Assembly (NCBI GenBank): GCA_020205615.1
Contig: CM035152.1
Location: 148,418,166-148,482,165 of the forward strand
DNA length: 64,000 nucleotides
Source of the DNA: Panax quinquefolius
Lineage: Eukaryota > Streptophyta > Magnoliopsida > Apiales > Araliaceae
Reading direction: 5' to 3'
Shown: positions 34,400-44,467 of the stretch, piece by piece
How the letters are laid out: each line of letters begins with the position of its first letter
Position numbering within the stretch: position 1 is the first letter of the stretch
The notes under the pieces: model-generated
Told to the model about the DNA's origin: nothing
What the model saw: only the letters and a program-made list of their open reading frames with translations
Database searches by the model: none
Made by a program: the position numbers and the translations under genes

Positions 34400-36130
34400 G
34401 TGACTATGCTTTCATTTGAAAGCATGGTGGCCTAAACAGTCTATATTTGCTCATGCGGGATTTGATTTGTTAAAGCATGCTAGTATAACTAATTTCGGCC
34501 ACCGTTGCAAAAGTTCGAGAAATTTGATAGTAAGGGATAGTAAGTAATTAAGCGTCGACTTTGTTTTGGTTTTTGATAAATGGAAGACTCAACCGCGCTA
34601 CTTGGAACCTATAGAAAATAGAAATTAATTGGAGTTCGGGATGCTTTTAGATTTCAATCATGGTGGTGGTGATGATAATATCACCTCAATCTGAGATAAA
34701 TTGTTTACTTTGATTTAGGTTCATGAGATTAGTAGCCTTAACATGGGGTGAGATTTCTTTTTAGTTATATTATGTTATCGCCACTGTTTAAAGATTTGTG
34801 CGAAAGTCGATTACGTCATGATTTTATCTATCTCGATAAATTCACCAACTAGTTGAGCAACTTTATAACAATTAATGTGGCAAAATTCTTAACCCCTTCT
34901 TTTCAATTTGAACCAAGTACTGCTTGTAACATTGGTGAAAGATAAAAAAAAAAAAAATAAGTAAGCATTCAAAGTGTAAACTTTCTTGATTATTTGGCCC
35001 TTGATTACTTGTCTCTTTATGGCTGGTCCATAGCTCAGTGATAGAGCATTTGACTGCATCAAGAGGAACACCCAGTTACTGCCATATCAATTTGATAATA
35101 ATAGCAGTATAGTAACTAACATAAATAGAATCTTACATTACAAAGCTTCATATCCATTTGGACCCTGCTTTGGGTCATAGCAAATATACTTAGTAGTGTT
35201 GGATTGTTATTTAGTTTTAGTAGAAAAAATTTAGTTTCGTATTTTACTGCATTTCTATAAATTGTTTCATTATAATTAAAACTGAACATATATAATTATT
35301 TAATTTGATGGAAAATATGTTTAGTTATTTAATATTTAAATTTTATAAATTTGAATTTGTTGCCCTTGATTTATATCGAGCAAGAATTGTTTGTAATGGA
35401 ATCTTGATGTTGAGATTCATATAAAGGCAAAGAACCTTGGAGATACAATTAAAGTTGACAATCATGCATCCCTGTAGGATCATGCAAAATTAATTATTTT
35501 TATTCGCTATCATCTCTATAAAAAAAAAAAATTTTGATAAAGACATGTTAGAAAAAAAAGAAGAAGAAAATATTTACTATATTTCATGCCTCGAATATGC
35601 TCCTGTAGTAGCAATATTGTGAGTATAAGTTCATAATATATTCCCTGAAGCGATAAAGGAAATTATATTCCTAGAAGTGATATCATTTCTTCTAGTGGTC
35701 ATACAAAATAATGAGTTTTCTTTGAAAAATCAACAATCTAGCTCGACCGATTTCATTACATTCCACAAGTGAATGGAACCTCATTTGATAATCGTAGAAA
35801 ATTATGATTGTGGTTATGGTAGTAGGCGTGAAAGGAATAATCAATATAGAAAAGGAATGTACTGTCGTACTCTAAACATTTGGTATATAGATTTGTACCA
35901 AGACTCCATAAAAGAAAAGAAAATGGAATTGAAATAAATTTTATTGTTCATAATGATCACGAAGATCCCATGGATTATTTTGACTTTTCAAATGGAGTGG
36001 ATATAACTCATTTGATATCTATGGTTTCCTTGATTTTATGTTGATAAATGTTCATACTAATTAATTATTTTTATTTCATTATATTATGACATTATATTAA
36101 GTATTTTTATTATATGTTTTATTTATGTTT
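34400..36130 (+). pseudogene. Copia gag remnant
   Basis: Scattered gag-like pieces: ACATTTGGTATATAGATTTGTACC near 35875 reads as a decayed form of the segment after the copia zinc knuckle, and NFIVHNDHEDPMDYFDF is readable near 35940-35990. No frame longer than about 60 codons survives. The stretch 34880-35150 seems foreign to gag and contains a tRNA-like fragment. Confidence 0.5.
35021..35072 (+). pseudogene. tRNA-Cys-like fragment
   Basis: TCCATAGCTCAGTGATAGAG (35027-35046) matches the acceptor/D-arm part of plant nuclear tRNA-Cys, with a box-A-like TAGCTCAGTGAT. CATTTGACTGCA follows, with the GCA anticodon in its normal loop context. After that the sequence degenerates (TCAAGAGGAACACCC): bases of the anticodon stem are missing and no T-arm with a box B is seen. 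It is therefore a truncated tRNA pseudogene or the head of a tRNA-derived SINE, within the copia element. Confidence 0.5.
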
Positions 36131-36319
36131 CAAGTAATAAAGTCAAATTTATGTTTTGCATATATGAAGTTGTATGGGCTAGAAGCTCATCAAACTTAAT
36201 TAAAGTCTCTGGAAGAGCGATTATAATATGTTTTCAAAGGGCACAAAACTTTGTATTGATGATTCTTTATATTTTTCTGAGACAAACAGAAATTTGCTCA
36301 GTTTTAAAGATATACGTTA

Positions 36320-36870
36320 TAATGGTCATCCATTGAAGAACTAGAAGATTCTTCAATTTAAGGAATTTTCATGTGCTGCTTGTTCTCAAGGCAAATTGGT
36401 CATTAGACCATCACCAGCTAAATTTGGGATTGAATCTCCAAAGTTTCTAGAACGTATTTAAGGAGATATTTGTGGGCCTATTCATCCACCAAGTGGACCA
36501 TTTAAATATTTTATGGTTTTAATAGATGCATCTACAAGATAGTCACATGTGTGCTTATTATCAACTCGCAACCTGGCATTTGCGAGATTATTTGCTCAAA
36601 TTATTAAATTACGAGCACAATTTTCGGATCATACAATCAAGACTATTTGTCTTGATAATGCTGGTGAATTAACATCCCAAACATTTAAAGATTATTGCAT
36701 GTCACTTGGGATAAATAATGAACATCCTGTTGCCCATGTTCATACTCAGAATGGTCTTGCTGAATCATTTATTAAACGCCTCCAGTTAATTGCAAGACCA
36801 TTGCTCATGAGAACAAAACTTCACATCTCGTTTGGGAGCATGCTATTTTATTGAAGGCAAATGAAGAATT
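36320..36870 (+). pseudogene. Copia integrase remnant
   Basis: GAG-pre-integrase-like text (CAACSQGKLVIRPSPAK near 36370), then GDICGPIHPPSGPFKYFMVL (near 36465) and, after a TAG near 36540, an open stretch at 36549-36854 with IKTICLDNAGELTSQTFKDYC and HVHTQNGLAESFIKRLQLIA. These match the copia integrase core around the second Asp and the Glu. Confidence 0.75.
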
Positions 36871-37699
36871 TCTTTATATTACTTGAATAGTATCGGGCCA
36901 GAAGCTCATATTAGAAAAATTGTATATTTTCTCTTCTGGGTTATATTATACTAAAATGAGAATAGTTGAAACAAATGTTGTAATACACCAGAAGTGTGCA
37001 ATACACCAGAAGTGTTTGGATCCAAATGTTTTTATGATTTGGCATGATCATCTAGGATCAATAATGTTGCATTGAATTATTGAAAACTCCCATGAACATC
37101 CTTTAAAGAACCAGAAGATTCCTTTACCTGTTGATTATATCAAAGAAAATTAATTACCAAATTATCACATTTAATTATTGTTATTTGGTGTTCATCTTCT
37201 AAGAAAGAATTTAGAGTGATATTTTTAAGGTATATTTTGAGGATTGTTATTTTAATAGTCTTCCCACCATTAGGGGGAGAAAAGTCGTTGCCTGAAGCAC
37301 GACGTGAGATCATTGCCTGAAGCACGACGGGAGATTAATTGAAATATTTCAAAGTTATTTAATCTTGATCCTTATACAAATCAATATGAACTAGAAGTTC
37401 AAAGGATAATTCATTTGCAATGAATTGCAAGTCAATTACCCGAATTATTCACCGATAATAAGAAAATAGTGATATCTCACATTCTAGCTGCTAATACTCT
37501 AGCAGAGATTGATGTCCATGTAGGATAATCAATTAATGCAGCAGCAAATTGAATCAAAGTCACAACTGAAACATGAAAGAATGATCGGTGTTAAAGATAG
37601 AATTTCCCAGAAGAAGAAAGTACAAGAAAAATAAGTTGCAGCCTATAAAGAGGCTATACCCATGAAACAGGCTACAAAATTTATCAATCTATCCAAAAC

Positions 37700-39070
37700 T
37701 TATGAACAAAAATCTCTTGTAAATAAAACTCTTGAAGAGTTATCCCCTGAAGAGGACCAGGTACCTGAAAATAAAGAGATCTCGATACATTATGTATATA
37801 CAAGAGACGAATATATTGGATAGAAATAAAATTGTTGTCGACAACATATTTTTATATAAAGTTGTTCTTGATATTACCAGAAATAATGATCATGAATATG
37901 AACCACAAATTGTTGATGAATGTAAAAATATTTGGCCAAAGTGGAAAGAGGCGATTCAAGTAGAACTAAATTCATAAAGTAAACGTGAAGTTTTTGGACC
38001 TGTAGTCCGAACACCTGAAGGTGTAATGGCTGTTGGATACAAATGGGTATTTGTATGAAATAAGAAAATTGGAATTATATGATACAAAGCGCGACTTGTA
38101 ACACAAGGTTTCTCGCAGAGACCTGGTATTAATTATAGAGAAATATATGCTCCTGTAATGGACGCAATTATATTTAGATTTTTAATTAGCTTGGTAGCAA
38201 AAGAAAATTTGGATATGCAATTAATGAATGTTGTTACAACATATCTGTATGGATCATTAGATAATGATCATATATATATGAAAATCCCTGAAGGATATAA
38301 AATGCCTGAAGCATATAATTCTACATCTCAAAGTATGTATTTTATTAAGTTACAAAGATCTTTATATGTGTTAAAGCAATCCAGATGCATATTGTGGTAT
38401 AATCGCCTGAGTAGATATCTTTTGAAAGAAGGATTTAAGAATAATCCAATTTGTGCATGCATTTTTATCAAAAGATCATACTATGGATTTGCTATTATTA
38501 CTGTATTTATTGATGAAAAATCTTGCTCCAGAAGAGTTGACAAAAACAACAAATTTGAGATGAAAGACATTGGTAAGACAAATTTTTGTCTTGCCCTACA
38601 AATTGAGCTATGGAATTCTTGTTCATCAATCGACATACACAGAAAAAGTCCTGAAGTAACTTTACATGGATAATGTTAATCCTTTGAGTACTCCAATGAT
38701 GGGTTGGTCACTTGATATCAAGAAAGATCCGTTTTGACCACAAGAAAATATTAAAGAAACTCTTGGTCTTGAAGTACCATATATTAGGTCCTGAAGTACC
38801 ATATCTTAGTGCAATTGATATTTTGATGTATCTTGCAAATTTCACAAGACTTGATATAGCATTTGCAGTTAACATACTAGCAATGTATAGTTATGCACCA
38901 AATCGAAGACATTGAAATGAAATCAAACATATTTTACATTATCTTCGTGAGACTATTGATTTGGGATTATTTTATCCAAAGGGTGATAGAACCAAGCATA
39001 TTGCTCCAAAATTATTTAGAGCCCCAGAAGAATGGCGATATTGATATCAAGCATATATGATCATGTGATA
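37700..39070 (+). pseudogene. Copia reverse transcriptase / RNase H remnant
   Basis: WKEAIQVELNS (near 37945), VVRTPEGVMAVGYKWVFV (near 38000), QRPGINYREIYAPVM (near 38120), then 38158-38670 with LDMQLMNVVTTYLYGSLDND and LYVLKQSRCILWYNRL. The polymerase VDDL active site is replaced by text reading FIDEKSC near 38510. PYLSAIDILMYLANFTRLDI (near 38800) belongs to the copia segment before RNase H. Many stops; not functional. Confidence 0.8.
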
Positions 39071-39227
39071 ATTTGGTTGATAGATTCATTAAGTCATTAC
39101 CAACTATGATTTTGAAGAAGATGGTGCACAATATTGGCATGCTTCGACTTAATGATATTTTTACCATAAACAATAGAAATTCTATGTACTTATGAAGGGG
39201 AGTAAAATGGATATGTGCTGATTGTAC

Positions 39228-39665
39228 TCTTTTTCCTTTGCTAAGGTTTTTTTTCCCACTGGGTTTTCCTTTACAAGGTTTTAATGAGGCAATCTCATGG
39301 CACTAGAAGTTATACAAGAATATTGTACTCTTTTCCTTAGCCAAAAATTTTTTCCCCACTGGGTTTTTATTTGGTAAGGTTTTTAACGAGGCATATTCTT
39401 AGAAAATTGCTACAAAAGAACTCCATCCATTCTGTATGAAGACAATGTTGCATGTATAGCTCAATTAAAGGGAGGATACATCAAAGATAATCTAGCAGAT
39501 CAACTGCAATGTTTGAAGGATTGCGCTGCAATATTGGAATGCGACGGTGAAGAACTTAAGTATACATTCAGGGGGGGGGGAGCTAATGCGTATTGTTTTT
39601 TTTTTCCTTAACCATGGTTTTTTCCCATTGGATTTTTTTTCGGTAAGGTTTTTAATGAGGCGACT
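39228..39665 (+). repeat. Three direct repeats before the copia 3' LTR
   Basis: A unit with a T-run, CCCACTGGGTTTT or CCCATTGGATTTT, a GGTAAGG/ACAAGG block and TTTTAA(T/C)GAGGCA occurs at about 39232-39295, 39330-39393 and 39597-39664. Similar repeats upstream of the polypurine tract are a habit of plant copia elements. A run of nine or more G residues sits at 39572-39580. Confidence 0.6.
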
Positions 39666-39704
39666 TTCAATGCGTATTGCTATCTGATAGACATCCAAGG
39701 GGAG

Positions 39705-39965
39705 TGTTATAAAATTATGTCTAGATTCATTATATAATGGATGTCTAGTAACTCCCATGTCCATTGAGTTTTGTAACTCATGACTCTTGAGTTTTGTAAC
39801 ATCCCAAGTAGTTATGTTAGTATTGATGTTATTATATCTATATATAATAACATTTGTAAAGTAAAAAGGTGAGATGGACATATACAATTACAAGATATGA
39901 AATGAGAATGCTCCTCCTTGATCATCATCTTTGTTCTTCATATTATATATTAATCTTTTATAATA
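39705..39965 (+). repeat. Copia 3' LTR
   Basis: Starts TGTTATAAAATTATG directly after AAGGGGAG and ends CTTTTATAATA. Direct copy of 33983-34242. Confidence 0.85.
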
Positions 39966-40377
39966 TATATACAATTGTAAGTATTTTGTTAATAATAGTT
40001 TGTATTTTTATTATATTTAATAATAGTTTTTTTTGAATTCATTGATTATTTTAATCTTTTTATATTATAGTCCACGGGATAATTCATCTACTAGAAGGAT
40101 TGAAGACTAAAAGACATATGCTGATGTCATATAAACTAAATATAGTCTACGCGATAATTCATCTGCTGGAGATGCTCTAAATTCTTGTGCAGGCCCTCAC
40201 TTTCTTTTACACCCATAACCTTGCATCATATATGAATTGACATATACTCTCAATGTTCTACACCGATAAATATATGGGAAATGATATTTTTACACATAAT
40301 TTTGATATTTTTATATGTTTTTCTCATATAAAAGTGAGACTCCTCCTACTCTCTTCTAACATGTTAAAATCTCAAAA

Positions 40378-41240
40378 TTATATATAAAATAGTGTTAACC
40401 TAAACATATTAGTTACTCATTCATTCTAAAAAATGAATTTTATTATATTTAAATATAACGAGTGTTTAGTTTAATAATAATAATAATAGCATAATATTAT
40501 AATAAAAAATATATATATACACAGTTGTGTAGTACACAATCGATCGCCGCTCAAAATCGTCGTTATAGATATTTTGGTCTATGATCAACCGTTGTTATAG
40601 CCCAAAAAATCGTCGTCATAGCATTCGATATAGCTGTTTATATACATATAGTCATATATAATTGTGTTGTTAAATATAAAGACATTATGTTATTTTATAT
40701 GAATTTTTTTTGTGAAAAATTCAAAAATATGACTCGATCGTCCTACTCTCTTGTAAGAGAATAACATGTAAAAGTGAAACTCAATCGTCCTACTCTTTTG
40801 TAAGAGAATAACATGTGAAAATATCAAAATTATATATAAAAATAGTGTTAACCTAAACATATTAGTTACTCCTTTCATTCTAAAAAATGAATTTTATTAT
40901 ATTTAAATATAACGAGTGTTTAGTTTAATAATAATAATAATAATAGCATAATATTATAATAGAAAAAATATATATACACAAATGTAGAATCTGCGATTAA
41001 TCAGCGGCAATGATTTTTTTGGGCTAAATCGTCGCCATAGATATTCTGGTCTATAGTCAACCGTCGTTATAAATTTCAAAAATCGCGTCAGATAAGCCTA
41101 AAAAAACCGTCCGCTATAAAGACGATTGTCTCTTATCAATTGTTTATATACATATAACCCTATATAATTGTGTTGTTATATATAAGGACATTATATTATT
41201 TTATATGAACTCTTTTTGTGAAAAATTCAAAAAATAAAAT
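40378..41240. repeat. Diverged tandem duplication, unit about 460 bp
   Basis: Unit 1 (about 40378-40735) and unit 2 (about 40838-41235) share ATAGTGTTAACCTAAACATA, then a TAACGAGTGTTTAGTTTAAT block followed by (AAT)n, a TATATATACACA stretch, a block rich in CGTCGTTATAG/CGTCGCCATAG, and GTGAAAAATTCAAAAA. No coding. The CGTCG...TATAG blocks could be a decayed transposon subterminal region. Confidence 0.65.
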
Positions 41241-41885
41241 TTGTTCCAACGTGTGAGAGTATATTGTTTTTAATAATTTGCATGGGAAGTTTTCATATAA
41301 CAACCTTAAGATTTGAACTTTTAGTTACAATTTAAATAAAAGAGTTAATATCAAATAAATAATTATTAGTATACTTGTTGAAAATCTTCATACTTAAAAT
41401 ATATTTTCATGATTTTTATTTATGTTTGAGATAGAGAAATTACAGATAGAAAATGATATAAAAGAGAGACGATTTTATAAAATTTTAGAGATAGAAACTT
41501 AAAAATGAATGTTTTTTTTATAGAGAAAATAAGAAATTCATATACACATGAATTAATTTATATTTATGCTCAAATTTAATATTCATTTATGATCATCCAC
41601 TCACAACCTATTAAATTTTCAACCCAATTAAATCCAACTCATATAAACTTAAATCTATTTATGTCCGTCCAAACCCGCTCACATCCACTCATTTGCCGAT
41701 ACTAGTTAGAAGGAATGATCGGCATTCAGGATACAGGAGATTTGTAGGTATCTTACTAAAAAGATGAATCAATAGGAAATAACTCACTATTAATGATATA
41801 TTATTTTCCTTTCCTCCCATATTTTTTTAAGCTCAAAGCATACTATAATTTTTTATTCTTAATTTTTATAATTCAATGAAACATA
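41241..41885. other. AT-rich intergenic DNA, nothing recognised
   Basis: No reading frame, terminal repeat or RNA gene could be supported. The 9 bases TAATAAAAA at 41886-41894 are the left target duplication of the next element. Confidence 0.5.
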
Positions 41886-41894
41886 TAATAAAAA

Positions 41895-43199
41895 GTCTTA
41901 AATATGATTTACTATCCTAAACTATAGGCCATATTCGACTTCGGTGATCCACCTTTTAATTTTGTCAATTAGATGATTGAACTATTAATTTTTTCAATTA
42001 CAACAAATTAAATCTGCCACGTCAGAAATTACTGACGTGGCTATCTGGGTGGCCATTAATCAGCTGAGTTGTAACTAAAAAAAGTATTTTAATTTTTAAT
42101 TACATATTTATTATATAATAAAGGGCAAATCTGTCAAACTGATTTATGTCTCTCCTCCAACTCAACTATGTTCCTGTTTATCGTCAAAAGCCTCCGATCA
42201 CAGAATATTGAAGCTCTTCTCCTTTCTCAAAATCAACCCATAAATTAACATAGATCCTATAAAAAAAAATCAAACACAACAAATTAAAGATGAAATCTAC
42301 ATCTTCATGATCTTCTTTTCTTTTTCTTTTTCGTTTTTTTTTTTTCATTGGAGATGAAAATCAACCATTACTAAGAAAAACAGATCCAAGTTTTTAGAGT
42401 GAAGATGGCGGAGGGGGTATTCTTGGATCAGATTTGGGTTTGAACAAAGACCCAGATCCGACATAGAAATCAGCAAGCCATCACTTTTTCGTCAAAACCT
42501 CATGTTCGGGACTCAATCTGTTAGTAGAAGAAAGCACAAAATCGTTCAGTTCTTCAACCTTCAAATTCTGCACATTTGGAGGTGTTTGATAATTTGCTCT
42601 TTGTTATTGTTGATTTCAATTTCACTTGATCCATCAGAGGTTGGGTTTCGACGGTGGACTGGTGACCGTCGGGCTCGCTCTTCTCCGATTGGAAGTAAGT
42701 GTCGACCCATCAGAGCTCCATTTTTGACGGGATTTCATGGCGAAATCATTAAAATTTTGACAAGGATATCTATTTTTGAGGAGATCTTGTGACTGAAGAA
42801 GTGTGATTTCACCCATGGGAGTTTGCAGGGAGATCAAATTAGGGCAAAGTTCAGATCTATACAGATCTAAAAAGTAAACAATTAATTTTAAGCACAATCC
42901 ATTCAAAGATGAAATAAAACCCTAACATGCATTAATTTTTATGGGTTGTGACCATTTTACCCTATATTATATCAAAATTATTTAATCAATAAATAAAAAA
43001 CTATTTTTTTATTACAACTCAAATTTGATTAATTACCACCCAGATAAATATCGCGTCAAGAATTTCTAATACTAAAATTTCAATTTTTATCAGAATTGAA
43101 AAAAATTAATAGTTCAATCATCTAATTGACAGAATTGAAAGGTGAATCATCGAAGTGGAATATAGCCTATAGTTTAGGATATTAAATCATATTTAAGCC
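41895..43199. mobile_element. Non-autonomous Mutator-like element, Pack-MULE candidate
   Basis: Terminal inverted repeats of about 250 bases start GTCTTAAATATGATTTACTA (41895) and, on the other strand, GGCTTAAATATGATTTAATA (43199). Both sides carry the perfect 9-bp duplication TAATAAAAA (41886-41894, 43200-43208), typical of Mutator-like elements. The middle (about 42130-42940) is less AT-rich than its surroundings and includes a purine/pyrimidine-rich leader-like part and a 96-codon open frame (42502-42792) with no recognisable domain. It may be captured host sequence. No transposase. Confidence 0.75.
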
Positions 43200-43208
43200 T
43201 AATAAAAA

Positions 43209-44275
43209 TATATCTTTTTGTAAAAGATAAATGTCTACTCACAATTTTTTTTCGAAGCCAGGATTTATTCTTGGGGGGGGGGGAGGGGGGGAATTTAACA
43301 AAGATAAAATATATTCATCACTAAAAAATAAAATTTCATCATTACAAAAAATATTTTTACTAAAACAAAAATAATGTAGTAATAGAATTTACTTTGACAA
43401 AGACAACAAAACATAACAAAAAGAGTCTTTTAGAACATATCAAAATTTCATTAGATCTTGGGGGGACATGACCTTACAAAATTTTCAAACTAAACCAAAT
43501 GTACAAGTAAGTCTTACAAAATTTTCAAACCTTGAAGGCGAATCTTACAAAATTGTCAAACTTTAGGGGAGGTCGTGGCCCCCTCCAGTCTACATGTGGC
43601 TCCGTCCCTGATCATATAAAAATTTGTTTCAAAAGCTTTGATTATAGACTATAGTGTAATCTTAAATTATAAAAGAAAAAGAAAACTCATAAAAATCTAT
43701 GGCCTAGACAAATTGACAACTTTTAATATGTAACATGAAAATTAAAATCAAATGAGACCTTGAAAGAGATAAGAAGTTTCTTCTAAATTTAGGAGGAAAT
43801 TGATCAAATATTTAAAAAATATAAAAATATAAAAATTTATCAAACCTAATTCATAAAAAATATTAATAATATATTATCTCATTCTTAGACACAGTAAAAT
43901 CGCTCGAAGTGCTGGGCCTGACCTGACCCGTCAGGTCAAAAAAAAAAGGCTTTGAACTTTCACTTTTTTCAAATTTCATCAAAACTTGGGTTGTTTTGGC
44001 CTGGGTTAACGATGACTACTTGTTTGGGCCAAGCCCAAAAATTTGTCAAAATATGGTCAAAAATCAGTTTAGGCCCACGGGCTGCCTCGTCCCGCCCGTC
44101 GAAAAATGGACTTTGAATTTTACTTTTTCAGCCTCTTAAAACCTAGGTCATTTTGGTCCGACCCGACCCATTTACCAGGTGAACTCAAATTAAATTTTCT
44201 TTTCAAAATTCATAAATTAAATTTTAAAACAATTACTCTAATTTCTTATTTCTCATTTTCTTTCTCAAACTCAAA
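43209..44275. other. Intergenic DNA with a possible hAT-like MITE remnant
   Basis: A G-run (about 43274-43291) follows CGAAGCCAGGATTTATTC. At about 43560-43613 lies the complement of CAGGGACGGAGCCACATGTA, a terminus seen in plant MITEs, so 43230-43613 may be a decayed element whose left end reads CGAAGCCAGG. 43900-44190 holds GGCCTGACCTGACCCG-type repeats. No gene. Confidence 0.4.
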
Positions 44276-44467
44276 TACTCCCTCCGTTCCTTAATATATG
44301 TCATTTTAGAGTTGTGCACAAGTATTAAGAAAAATAATTATAAAATATTAAATATACTATCAATTATCTATATTGCCCTTGTATTAGAAAAAAAAGAGTC
44401 TTATTTATTGGGCAAAAAAAAGTGAGAGAACCAAAGTTATATTTATTACTTGGGGTAATATTAAAAA

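Larger units (their letters stand above)
33983..39965 (+). mobile_element. Ty1/copia element, decayed, inside the MITE
   Basis: 6.0-kb element with 260-bp LTRs (33983-34242, 39705-39965). TATAT flanks it on both sides (33978-33982, 39966-39970), though the site is AT-rich so the duplication is less compelling than others here. A primer-site-like GTTATCAAAGAC follows the 5' LTR and AAGGGGAG precedes the 3' LTR. Gag, integrase, reverse transcriptase and RNase H remnants occur in the copia order, integrase before reverse transcriptase. All are broken. Confidence 0.85.
33632..40177. mobile_element. Harbinger-type MITE split by a copia insertion
   Basis: Terminal inverted repeats GAGCATCTCCAGCA (33632-33645) and its complement TGCTGGAGATGCTC (40164-40177), each flanked by TAA (33629-33631 and 40178-40180). 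A 3-bp TAA duplication fits PIF/Harbinger (Tourist-like) elements. The MITE sequence is 33632-33982 plus 39971-40177, about 560 bases in all, and has no transposase. CTAAATATAGTC occurs near both ends. Confidence 0.75.

Noticed and set aside
35011..35100. Functional tRNA-Cys gene
   Set aside because: The anticodon stem is incomplete and no T-arm or acceptor 3' half can be paired.
36549..36854. Host integrase-like gene
   Set aside because: Part of the copia element between its LTRs, with stops on both sides.
42502..42792. 96-codon frame as a host gene
   Set aside because: No recognisable domain and it lies inside a Mutator-like element; kept only as possible captured sequence.
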